Assembly (NCBI RefSeq): GCF_014268585.2
Contig: NZ_CP077092.1
Location: forward strand, 2,356,001-2,420,000
Direction of reading: 5' to 3'
Length of the DNA stretch: 64,000 bases
Origin: Pseudomonas iranensis
GTDB lineage: Bacteria > Pseudomonadota > Gammaproteobacteria > Pseudomonadales > Pseudomonadaceae
The notes under the pieces are model-generated. The model was not told the origin of the DNA and did not search any database. It saw only the letters and a list, made by a program, of their open reading frames with translations. Within the stretch, counting starts at the first letter, position 1. Each line of letters starts with the position of its first letter. Shown here piece by piece: positions 57,315-64,000 of the stretch. A program made the position numbers and the translations under genes.

Positions 57315-58232
57315 ATGCCAGCAAATGTAGTGGTAATAGGCAGCCTGAACATGGACCTGGTCACCCGGGCGCCACGGCTGCCGCGCGACGGTGAAACGCT
57401 GATCGGTCATTCCTTTGCCACCGTGTCGGGCGGCAAGGGCGCCAATCAGGCGGTTGCCGCTGCGCGGTTGGGTGCGCAGGTGGCGATGGTTGGCTGCGTT
57501 GGCAATGACGACTATGGTGTGCGATTGCGCGATGCCTTGCTCGCTGAGCAAGTCGACTGCACGGCCGTCAGTGTTGTGGAGGATTCCAGCGGCGTAGCGC
57601 TGATTGTGGTGGATGACAACAGCCAGAACGCCATCGTGATTGTCGCCGGTGCCAACGGCGCGATGACGCCGGCAGTGATCGACCGCTTTGACGCGGTTTT
57701 ACAGGCCGCCGATGTGGTGATCTGTCAGCTCGAGATTCCCGATGCGACGGTCGGGCATGCGCTCAAGCGTGCGCGTGAACTGGGCAAAACCGTCATCCTC
57801 AATCCGGCGCCGGCGAGCCGCCCACTGCCGGCGGACTGGTTTGCCGCCATCGACTACCTGATTCCCAACGAGAGCGAAGCCGCCGCGTTGAGCGGGCTCG
57901 CTGTCGACTCGTTGCAGTCGGCAGAAGCGGCTGCCACCCAATTGATTGCCATGGGCGCCGGTAAAGTCATCGTCACCTTGGGCGCGCAGGGTTCGTTGTT
58001 CGCCAATGGCGAAGGCTTCGAACATTTCCTCGCGCCGACCGTGAAGGCGCTGGATACCACGGCTGCGGGTGACACCTTTGTCGGCGGTTTCGCCGCAGCG
58101 CTGGCCAATGGCAAATCCGAGGATGAGGCGATCCGCTACGGTCAGATCGCCGCTGCGCTGTCTGTCACCCGCGCCGGTGCGCAACCGTCGATTCCAACCA
58201 TGTCCGAAGTACAGGCGTTCAAACCCGTATGA
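57315..58232 (+). CDS. rbsK: ribokinase
   Basis: 305 residues. PfkB fold: [21 protein letters not shown] in part, [21 protein letters not shown]-type lid, and the catalytic [16 protein letters not shown] with the base Asp. Phosphorylates ribose to ribose 5-phosphate. Ends overlapping rbsD by 4 bases. Confidence 0.93.
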   Translation: MPANVVVIGSLNMDLVTRAPRLPRDGETLIGHSFATVSGGKGANQAVAAARLGAQVAMVGCVGNDDYGVRLRDALLAEQVDCTAVSVVEDSSGVALIVVDDNSQNAIVIVAGANGAMTPAVIDRFDAVLQAADVVICQLEIPDATVGHALKRARELGKTVILNPAPASRPLPADWFAAIDYLIPNESEAAALSGLAVDSLQSAEAAATQLIAMGAGKVIVTLGAQGSLFANGEGFEHFLAPTVKALDTTAAGDTFVGGFAAALANGKSEDEAIRYGQIAAALSVTRAGAQPSIPTMSEVQAFKPV

Positions 58233-58633
58233 AAAAGACTCCTTTGCTCAACGTCGCGCTGTCGCGACTGATCGCTTCGCTTGGCCACGGTGACATGGTC
58301 GTGATCGGCGACGCCGGTTTGCCCGTGCCACCGGGTGTCGAGTTGATCGATCTGGCACTGACCCATGGCATCCCTGATTTCGTCAGCACGCTGAAAGTCG
58401 TACTCAGCGAGATGCAGGTGGAAAGCCATGTGTTGGCCAAAGAGATCTTCGATAAGCAGCCCTCGGCGCTGGCCGATCTGGACGCGTTGAACGAAGAGGG
58501 CGCGCTGGGCCGTAGGGATCTGCTCACTCACGAGCAGTTCAAGGTACTGAGCCGACAAGCCAGGGCGATCATTCGTACAGGAGAATGTCAGCCGTACTGC
58601 AACATCGTTCTGGTCGCCGGGGTTACATTCTGA
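58229..58633 (+). CDS. rbsD: D-ribose pyranase
   Basis: 134 residues. [18 protein letters not shown] with catalytic His20, [13 protein letters not shown] and [11 protein letters not shown] are the RbsD/FucU family. It interconverts pyranose and furanose ribose before RbsK. Start overlaps the rbsK stop. Confidence 0.93.
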   Translation: MKKTPLLNVALSRLIASLGHGDMVVIGDAGLPVPPGVELIDLALTHGIPDFVSTLKVVLSEMQVESHVLAKEIFDKQPSALADLDALNEEGALGRRDLLTHEQFKVLSRQARAIIRTGECQPYCNIVLVAGVTF

Positions 58634-58664
58634 TTTCCGATTTCACCTGCACAAGGAATGCGCC

Positions 58665-59693
58665 ATGCAACGCTATGCTGAAAAAATTCACCAACTGATC
58701 CGGAGTCTGCTGCTCTTGTCCGTGATAACTGCGACCGGCGCCCAGGCGGCGGAAAAGATCGACCTGATCATCGACACCGATCCGGGCGCTGACGATGTGG
58801 TCGCCTTACTGTTCGCTCTGGCGTCGCCGGATGAATTGAATATTCGCGCTCTGACTACCGTGGCCGGCAACGTGCGCCTGGACAAGACTTCGCGTAACGC
58901 GCGGCTCGCTCGCGAATGGGCAGGGCGCGAAGATGTGCCGGTTTACGCTGGCGCACCGAAGCCGCTGATGCGCACGCCGATTTACGCCGAGAACATTCAT
59001 GGCAAGGAAGGCTTGTCGGGCGTGACGGTTCACGAGCCGAAGAAAGGCCTGGCGAAAGGAAATGCGGTCAATTATCTGATCGACACTCTTAAATCGGCCA
59101 AACCGCACAGCATCACCATCGCCATGCTCGGCCCGCAGACCAACCTGGCTCTGGCGTTGATCCAGGAGCCGGAGATCGTTCAGGGCATCAAGGAAGTGGT
59201 GATCATGGGCGGGGCGCATTTCAACGGTGGCAACATCACCCCTGTGGCTGAATTCAACCTGTTCGCTGATCCGCAGGCTGCCGAGGTGGTGCTCAAGAGC
59301 GGGGTGAAACTCACCTATCTGCCGCTGGACGTGACCCACAAGATCCTGACCAGCGATGCACGCCTGAAGCAGATCGCCGCGCTGAACAACAATGCGAGCA
59401 AGATCGTCGGCGACATTCTCAACGAATACATCAAGGGCGATATGGAGCACTACGGCATTCCCGGCGGCCCGGTGCATGACGCCACCGTTGTGGCGTATCT
59501 GCTCAAGCCTGAGTTGTTTACCGGTCGGGCGGTCAACGTCGTGGTGGATAGCCGTGAAGGACCGACATTCGGCCAGACCATCGTTGACTGGTATGACGGC
59601 CTGAAAGCGCCGAAGAATGCATTCTGGGTCGAAAATGGCGACGCCCAGGGATTCTTTGATCTGCTGACCGAGCGCCTGAAACGCCTGAAATAA
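58665..59693 (+). CDS. secreted nucleoside hydrolase
   Basis: 342 residues. Signal peptide about 1-29 (LIRSLLLLSVITATGAQA), then IIDTDPGADD, the Ca-binding Asp cluster of inosine-uridine nucleoside hydrolases, and the late GGPVHDATVVAYLL with the His-Asp pair. It would free ribose from nucleosides in the periplasm for RbsB to bind. 31 bases after rbsD, followed by a shared terminator. Confidence 0.9.
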   Translation: MQRYAEKIHQLIRSLLLLSVITATGAQAAEKIDLIIDTDPGADDVVALLFALASPDELNIRALTTVAGNVRLDKTSRNARLAREWAGREDVPVYAGAPKPLMRTPIYAENIHGKEGLSGVTVHEPKKGLAKGNAVNYLIDTLKSAKPHSITIAMLGPQTNLALALIQEPEIVQGIKEVVIMGGAHFNGGNITPVAEFNLFADPQAAEVVLKSGVKLTYLPLDVTHKILTSDARLKQIAALNNNASKIVGDILNEYIKGDMEHYGIPGGPVHDATVVAYLLKPELFTGRAVNVVVDSREGPTFGQTIVDWYDGLKAPKNAFWVENGDAQGFFDLLTERLKRLK

Positions 59694-59700
59694 GTCGTCG

Positions 59701-59728
59701 ACCCGCAGGCAGTTTGCCTGCGGGTTTT
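59701..59728. terminator. intrinsic terminator ending the rbs operon
   Basis: ACCCGCAGGCA-GTT-TGCCTGCGGGT with a T-run, between converging genes. Confidence 0.85.
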
Positions 59729-59928
59729 CACTGCGGCTGTTCGGCCTGGCCGATCGGATAGCGTTCGAATACCTGGTTGATAAAATGCTGCGCCGCTTCT
59801 ATCCCCAACTCCTTGACCAGTAGATCGATGCCGATCAGCGCCAGTTCTTCCGTCGTGCCGGGGCTGTAAGAGCTGTGTCCTTCGGCCCATTTGGCGTTGA
59901 TGGCGGCGTCGATGCTTACACTGGTCAT
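59728..59928 (-). CDS. small hypothetical protein
   Basis: 66 residues, ATG at 59928. Helical with hydrophobic patches (IDAAINAKWAEGHSSY, LALIGIDLLVKELGIEAAQHFI in part). GAGCC-type weak binding site. No known family to me; seems a conserved-looking Pseudomonas small protein. Confidence 0.6.
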   Translation of the reverse strand: MTSVSIDAAINAKWAEGHSSYSPGTTEELALIGIDLLVKELGIEAAQHFINQVFERYPIGQAEQPQ

Positions 59929-60058
59929 GGGAGGCTCGAAAGGTCAGGATGTCTGTTTTTCGAGTTAACCATTTTGCGCGGCGTTTGGCACTGCGACTTA
60001 GGCATGAGCGGAGCGCTATGCGACACTTGGTCTTTTCCGGCTTACCAAGGACCCTGTT

Positions 60059-60361
60059 GTGCAGATCGATCTGAATAGCCCTGACGGCCTCACACTCGAT
60101 GCCGTGCGCCAATTGCTCGCCTCGGCCTGTGACGACGTACACAACCAATTGCGCGTGACCAAAGACGGCATCGCCTATCTGTCCACCGTGACCGGTGGAC
60201 AGGATATCGACGGTCTGCTGTTTCGCTTGGAAACCTGGGCAAAGGGCTCCGGCTATGTGGGTAACGTCGCAGCCAGCGATGAAGTCTGGGTGATGCAGAT
60301 TTACAACGCGCTCAGGGACAACTGGCCGAATCCGCCGTATGACTACATCGACGTTTATTGA
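60059..60361 (+). CDS. small hypothetical protein
   Basis: 100 residues from a GTG at 60059, AAGGACC before it. Mixed alpha/beta with a W-rich end (EVWVMQIYNALRDNWPNPPYDYIDVY in parts). No signal peptide. Family not recognised. Confidence 0.6.
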   Translation: MQIDLNSPDGLTLDAVRQLLASACDDVHNQLRVTKDGIAYLSTVTGGQDIDGLLFRLETWAKGSGYVGNVAASDEVWVMQIYNALRDNWPNPPYDYIDVY

Positions 60362-60527
60362 GGTCGTTAATATTCAGTCACGATTGTTTGCTGAGTCGCC
60401 GCGCGCAGCTCAGGCACACTCGGCATTTTTCCGCTCGTGGGGCAGGGCATGGCTTGAGCCTTGAAACCAAACGCCGCATTGGCGGTCGCACGATCTCTGC
60501 TTAAACATTTGAAAACAAGGAGGCTTC

Positions 60528-60845
60528 ATGCCTTTGAAGTTCGCGACACTGGGTGCACTGATGGCCGCTGCGCTGTTGGCTGGTTGCAGCACAACCTCCA
60601 GCGAGTCGGCAAAGGAACCCGTGGCTGCTGAATCGGGGAACAGCCGCTGCGAAGCATCGGCAGCGCAATTCGCCATCGGCAAGAAGGCATCCCCTGAATT
60701 GCTGGATCAGGCACGTGCCAAGGCTGGGGCGCAAAATGCGCGCTTCCTCAAGCCGAACGACATGATCACCCTGGAATACCGCTCCGATCGCCTGAACCTG
60801 AACACCGACAACAACCTGATAGTCACCCGCGTCAACTGCGGCTGA
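60528..60845 (+). CDS. I78-type protease inhibitor-like lipoprotein
   Basis: 105 residues. Lipoprotein signal LMAAALLAGC, then a domain with ASPELLDQARAKAGAQNARFL and the end YRSDRLNLNTDNNLIVTRVNCG (in part), typical of the I78 inhibitor family (Cys-linked wedge, W/G-rich end). It would sit in the outer membrane and inhibit serine proteases such as elastase or subtilisin types. GAGG precedes the ATG. Confidence 0.75.
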   Translation: MPLKFATLGALMAAALLAGCSTTSSESAKEPVAAESGNSRCEASAAQFAIGKKASPELLDQARAKAGAQNARFLKPNDMITLEYRSDRLNLNTDNNLIVTRVNCG

Positions 60846-60863
60846 GTCCTTTTGTCTCAGGCA

Positions 60864-60896
60864 TAAAAAACCCCGTCACTTGGACGGGGTTTTTTT
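60864..60896. terminator. bidirectional intrinsic terminator
   Basis: ACCCCGTC-ACTTG-GACGGGGT with A-run left and seven Ts right, between the I78 lipoprotein and the cold-shock gene. Confidence 0.9.
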
Positions 60897-60910
60897 AGTG
60901 CGCCGAGAAA

Positions 60911-61123
60911 TTACTCTGGGCGAACCTGTGCAGCTTGCATACCCTTTTGGCCTTTCTCAGCCACGAAAGAGACGGTCTGGCCTTCTTTCAGGCTTTTGAA
61001 ACCGTCGGATTCGATAGCTTTGAAGTGTACGAACAGGTCGTCACCGCCACCTTGAGGAGTGATGAAGCCGAAGCCTTTTTCATCGTTGAACCATTTAACG
61101 GTGCCGGTTTGGCGATTAGACAT
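60911..61123 (-). CDS. cold-shock domain protein (CspA family)
   Basis: 70 residues from the ATG at 61123. [16 protein letters not shown] (RNP1) and [10 protein letters not shown] (RNP2) are intact. An RNA-chaperone that melts secondary structure. The roughly 290-base leader upstream is consistent with the long 5' UTR of cold-shock genes. Confidence 0.93.
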   Translation of the reverse strand: MSNRQTGTVKWFNDEKGFGFITPQGGGDDLFVHFKAIESDGFKSLKEGQTVSFVAEKGQKGMQAAQVRPE

Positions 61124-61413
61124 GGTGTATCTCCAAGAAACATATATTTTCAGTAGTACTGTGCTGCTCAGGCCAACTGGGCACACCCGGGTATCATAGT
61201 CGAAATGTTCGCTTTGGGAGCCCCCCGGACGTGCTGTTTGCCAATCAGTCGCGTTTTCTTTACCACCCGTTTCTGCTGAAAGCCCCGGTTTGAAAGGCTT
61301 TCAGCGAAACGTAAAGACGATAAAAAAACCTGTAAAACCTGCATAAATCGTCTGAAAAGGCTCATTTCCAGCACTTTTTTCCGCCTTTCAGCCGATGTTA
61401 ATACCCGATTTTA
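61124..61413. other. cold-shock leader / intergenic region
   Basis: About 290 bases, AT-rich, without a gene. Likely 5' UTR and promoter of the cold-shock gene; a GAAAGCC-type inverted pair (GAAAGCC...GGCTTTC near 61277-61300) could fold. Short reading frames here lack binding sites. Confidence 0.45.
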
Positions 61414-61716
61414 TTATTTTTTCGGGGCGGTATTTGCCTTGCATTTGGCGATCTGGCCAAGGGCTTTCTGTTGCAATTCAGGAGTCGCCTTGTTGTCCAT
61501 CAGCGCCTGAATGTCGCTGGCCGGATAGGACTTGATGGCGTCAGCTCCGCAAGCGCAGTGGGATTTCGCCGCTGCAGCACCGATCTGCTGGGTCGCAGCC
61601 TGAGTGCACTGGGCCATGTACTTCTCGCGCTCGCCTTTCGGCCAGTCGGCATGGGCGCTCAGTGGCAGCAGCAGAACGACGGGGGCGACGATGGCGAATA
61701 AGCTTTTCAGACGCAT
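61414..61716 (-). CDS. small secreted hypothetical protein
   Basis: 100 residues from the ATG at 61716 with AAGGAGC before it. Signal peptide (LFAIVAPVVLLLPLSAHA about 6-23) and a mature part with four Cys (CTQAAT..., HCACGADAI, AKCKANTA). The Cys pattern suggests disulfides in the periplasm. No family assigned. Confidence 0.65.
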   Translation of the reverse strand: MRLKSLFAIVAPVVLLLPLSAHADWPKGEREKYMAQCTQAATQQIGAAAAKSHCACGADAIKSYPASDIQALMDNKATPELQQKALGQIAKCKANTAPKK

Positions 61717-61740
61717 GCGAGGATGCTCCTTGTGGGTCAA

Positions 61741-62046
61741 TGTCTTGTTATCTGAGGGCGCAAGGGCCGATCAAGTTCAGCACTCTGGCATAAAATCGGA
61801 CATTTCGCCTTCTGCCAAATCAGGGCGTGAGCGACCGCTCATCTGTGCTAGCATGCCGGGCTCAAGCGTTCTCAGGCTTCGGATGACCTTCAGTCCCGAG
61901 GCGGTCGGCGTGCGAATTTTTTCGATTTGAATCCCAGTCACTCTGGTTCGGTTTTCCGGTTGGCCGCAAGGCTCCTGCCGCTGTAAGGCAGGCGTTCGTC
62001 ATTGAATGGCCTGGATCGGATCTTGTACTGGCTCATCCCAACCCAC
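61741..62046 (+). promoter_or_regulatory. thrS upstream region
   Basis: About 300 bases, no gene. It must hold the thrS promoter. Several imperfect hairpins (e.g. GCCTTAC/GTAAGGC near 61975-61990) are visible; together with the anticodon-like arm at 62047 they could form a multi-domain thrS operator. Confidence 0.4.
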
Positions 62047-62067
62047 GTGACCTTTGGTAGGGGTCAC
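62047..62067 (+). promoter_or_regulatory. tRNA-Thr(GGU) anticodon-arm mimic, thrS operator
   Basis: GTGACCT-TTGGTAG-GGGTCAC: a 7-bp stem (last pair T-G) with a 7-base loop whose positions 34-36 are GGT, preceded by T33 and followed by A37. It ends 5 bases before the GGAGAGGAGG ribosome binding site. In E. coli thrS, ThrRS represses its own translation by binding such mimics. Confidence 0.75.
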
Positions 62068-62086
62068 CACTAGGAGAGGAGGCGCC

Positions 62087-64000
62087 ATGCCAACTATTAC
62101 TCTTCCCGACGGCAGTCAACGTTCATTCGATCACCCGGTTTCCGTAGCCGAGGTCGCCGCATCCATTGGTGCAGGTCTGGCCAAGGCCACGCTCGCCGGC
62201 AAGGTCAATGGCCAACTGGTCGACGCCAGCGACATCATCAGCAGCGACGCGACCCTGCAAATCATTACGCCAAAGGATGAAGAGGGGCTGGAGATCATTC
62301 GCCACTCTTGCGCGCACCTGGTTGGCCACGCGGTCAAACAGCTGTACCCGACCGCGAAGATGGTCATCGGCCCGGTCATCGACGAAGGCTTCTATTACGA
62401 CATCGCCTACGAACGTCCTTTCACGCCGGAAGACATGGCGGCCATCGAACAGCGCATGCAGCAGCTGATCGAGAAGGATTACGACGTCATCAAGAAAGTC
62501 ACTCCGCGCGCCGAAGTGATCGAAGTGTTCAAGGCCCGTGGCGAAGACTACAAGCTGCGCCTGGTCGAAGACATGCCGAACGAGCAGGCCATGGGTCTGT
62601 ACTATCACGAAGAATACGTCGACATGTGCCGCGGTCCGCACGTGCCGAACACGCGCTTCCTGAAATCCTTCAAGCTGACCAAGCTGTCGGGCGCCTACTG
62701 GCGTGGCGACGCCAAGAACGAGCAATTGCAGCGCGTTTACGGCACTGCCTGGGCCGACAAGAAGCAACTGGCGGCATACATCCAGCGCATCGAAGAAGCC
62801 GAGAAGCGCGATCACCGCAAGATCGGCAAGCGCCTGGGCCTGTTCCACACTCAGGAAGAGTCGCCGGGCATGGTGTTCTGGCACCCGAATGGCTGGACTC
62901 TGTACCAGGTGCTCGAGCAGTACATGCGCAAGATCCAGCGCGACAACGGCTACCTTGAGATCAAGACTCCTCAAGTCGTCGACCGCAGCCTGTGGGAAAA
63001 ATCCGGGCACTGGGCCAACTACGCCGACAACATGTTCACCACTCAGTCGGAGAACCGCGACTACGCCATCAAGCCGATGAACTGTCCGTGCCACGTGCAG
63101 GTGTTCAACCAGGGCCTGAAAAGCTACCGCGAGTTGCCGATGCGTCTGGCCGAGTTCGGTGCCTGCCACCGTAACGAGCCGTCGGGTGCGTTGCACGGCA
63201 TCATGCGCGTGCGAGCGTTCACTCAGGACGACGCGCACATTTTCTGCACCGAAGAGCAGATGCAGGCCGAGTCCGCTGCGTTCATCAAGCTGACCATGGA
63301 CGTCTATCGCGATTTCGGCTTTACCGAAGTCGAGATGAAACTGTCCACTCGTCCGGAAAAACGCGTCGGCTCCGATGAGCTGTGGGATCGCGCTGAAGCA
63401 GCATTGGCTGCAGCCCTTGATTCTGCTGGCCTGCCGTACGATCTGCAGCCAGGCGAGGGTGCTTTCTACGGGCCGAAGATCGAGTTCTCGCTGAAAGATT
63501 GTCTCGGTCGCGTCTGGCAGTGTGGTACCTTGCAGCTCGATTTTAACCTGCCTGTCCGTTTGGGCGCTGAATACGTCTCCGAAGACAACAGCCGCAAACA
63601 CCCAGTGATGTTGCACCGCGCGATCCTCGGTTCGTTCGAGCGTTTCGTCGGGATTCTGATCGAGCACTACGAAGGTGCCTTCCCTGCGTGGCTCGCGCCG
63701 ACCCAGGCGGTGATCATGAATATCACTGATAAACAGGCAGATTTTGTTGCAGAGGTTGAAAAAACTCTCAACGAAAGCGGATTTCGTGCCAAGTCCGACT
63801 TGAGAAATGAAAAGATCGGCTTTAAAATCCGCGAGCATACTTTGCTCAAGGTTCCCTATCTTTTGGTTATCGGAGATAAGGAAGTCGAGATGCAGACTGT
63901 CGCTGTGCGTACTCGTGAAGGTGCTGACCTGGGCTCGATGCCCGTCGCCCAGTTCGCTGAGTTTCTCGCGCAAGCGGTTTCCCGGCGTGGTCGCCCAGAT
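62087..64000 (+). CDS. thrS: threonyl-tRNA synthetase (3' end beyond window)
   Basis: 638 codons visible with no stop yet; the enzyme is normally about 640 residues, so only the last few are cut off. TGS domain (1-62), editing domain with [10 protein letters not shown] (H73, H77) and MCRGPH, catalytic class II core ([10 protein letters not shown] with zinc Cys, [18 protein letters not shown] in part) and an anticodon-binding end. It charges tRNA-Thr in the cytoplasm. GGAGAGGAGG gives strong translation unless the upstream arm is bound by the enzyme. Confidence 0.97.
   Translation, partial: MPTITLPDGSQRSFDHPVSVAEVAASIGAGLAKATLAGKVNGQLVDASDIISSDATLQIITPKDEEGLEIIRHSCAHLVGHAVKQLYPTAKMVIGPVIDEGFYYDIAYERPFTPEDMAAIEQRMQQLIEKDYDVIKKVTPRAEVIEVFKARGEDYKLRLVEDMPNEQAMGLYYHEEYVDMCRGPHVPNTRFLKSFKLTKLSGAYWRGDAKNEQLQRVYGTAWADKKQLAAYIQRIEEAEKRDHRKIGKRLGLFHTQEESPGMVFWHPNGWTLYQVLEQYMRKIQRDNGYLEIKTPQVVDRSLWEKSGHWANYADNMFTTQSENRDYAIKPMNCPCHVQVFNQGLKSYRELPMRLAEFGACHRNEPSGALHGIMRVRAFTQDDAHIFCTEEQMQAESAAFIKLTMDVYRDFGFTEVEMKLSTRPEKRVGSDELWDRAEAALAAALDSAGLPYDLQPGEGAFYGPKIEFSLKDCLGRVWQCGTLQLDFNLPVRLGAEYVSEDNSRKHPVMLHRAILGSFERFVGILIEHYEGAFPAWLAPTQAVIMNITDKQADFVAEVEKTLNESGFRAKSDLRNEKIGFKIREHTLLKVPYLLVIGDKEVEMQTVAVRTREGADLGSMPVAQFAEFLAQAVSRRGRPD

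Noticed and set aside
61168..61374. 68-codon minus-strand frame upstream of the cold-shock gene
   Set aside because: No ribosome binding site and overlaps the expected cold-shock leader.
62123..63973. 616-codon minus-strand frame
   Set aside because: It lies wholly antisense to thrS, whose plus-strand product is unmistakable; high GC at third positions explains the absence of stops.

Overview
The window is high-GC Pseudomonas-type chromosome carrying most of a lambda-like (siphovirus-type) prophage, about 1-47463, followed by ordinary host genes. Pseudomonas is inferred from rsmA/csrA, the DUF1654-endA pair, the rbsBACRKD operon and codon use; the species cannot be read from the sequence. 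The right prophage end is a truncated copy of the 3' half of a tRNA-Val(GAC) gene at 47414-47463. The intact tRNA and the integrase must lie left of position 1.

Prophage early left arm (about 400-8480, minus strand): a PP-loop sulfotransferase-like enzyme, several unknown genes, a YqaJ/lambda-Exo nuclease with a RecT annealase, and a chain of tiny overlapping genes. The leftward transcript starts at an operator-covered promoter near 8445. It carries a perfect BoxA and a 39-residue Arg/Lys-rich ORF, which suggests N-like antitermination. Next come a superinfection-immunity membrane protein and a YafO-type toxin with an unfamiliar upstream partner. Then follows the immunity switch: CI-like S24 repressor, operators, Cro, a CII-family regulator and a Bro-N antirepressor-like protein. 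The same 14-bp operator motif occurs at both early promoters.

Replication and late control (13075-18100): an O-like initiator gene containing iterons (likely origin), a P-like gene, NinB, NinG, a candidate late regulator, and an inserted HicAB toxin-antitoxin pair. Late region (18199-45832): membrane/coiled-coil lysis proteins, nested Rz/Rz1 spanins, terminase, portal, minor head protein, scaffold, capsid, connectors, tail tube, a tail chaperone pair joined by a GGGAAAC -1 frameshift site, tape measure (1016 aa), tail tip genes M, L, K, I and J, an S74 tail fibre, an acyltransferase (probable serotype conversion), and a GH19 endolysin. Several intrinsic-terminator-like hairpins lie between late genes, implying processive antitermination. 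The right end holds an SRAP/HMCES-like DNA-protein crosslink gene and a coiled-coil gene behind a LexA box.

Host part (47464-64000): DUF2214 protein, rsmA/csrA, SPOR lipoprotein, an SOS-boxed DUF1654-endA operon, periplasmic glutaminase/asparaginase, a ribose uptake operon (rbsBACRKD) followed by a secreted nucleoside hydrolase, small unknown genes, an I78-type lipoprotein, a cold-shock protein, and thrS (truncated by the window end). The thrS leader carries a hairpin that copies the tRNA-Thr(GGU) anticodon arm directly before the ribosome binding site.

Most notable observations: (1) a 41-bp palindromic, in-frame element present three times in the prophage, encoding V-x-T-x-F-(N5)-V-S-R; (2) BoxA plus a basic mini-protein in the early leader; (3) the 17-bp inverted repeat around a multi-hairpin segment at 7803-7929; (4) the thrS anticodon mimic; (5) the YafO system with a non-YafN partner and the over-long HicB.
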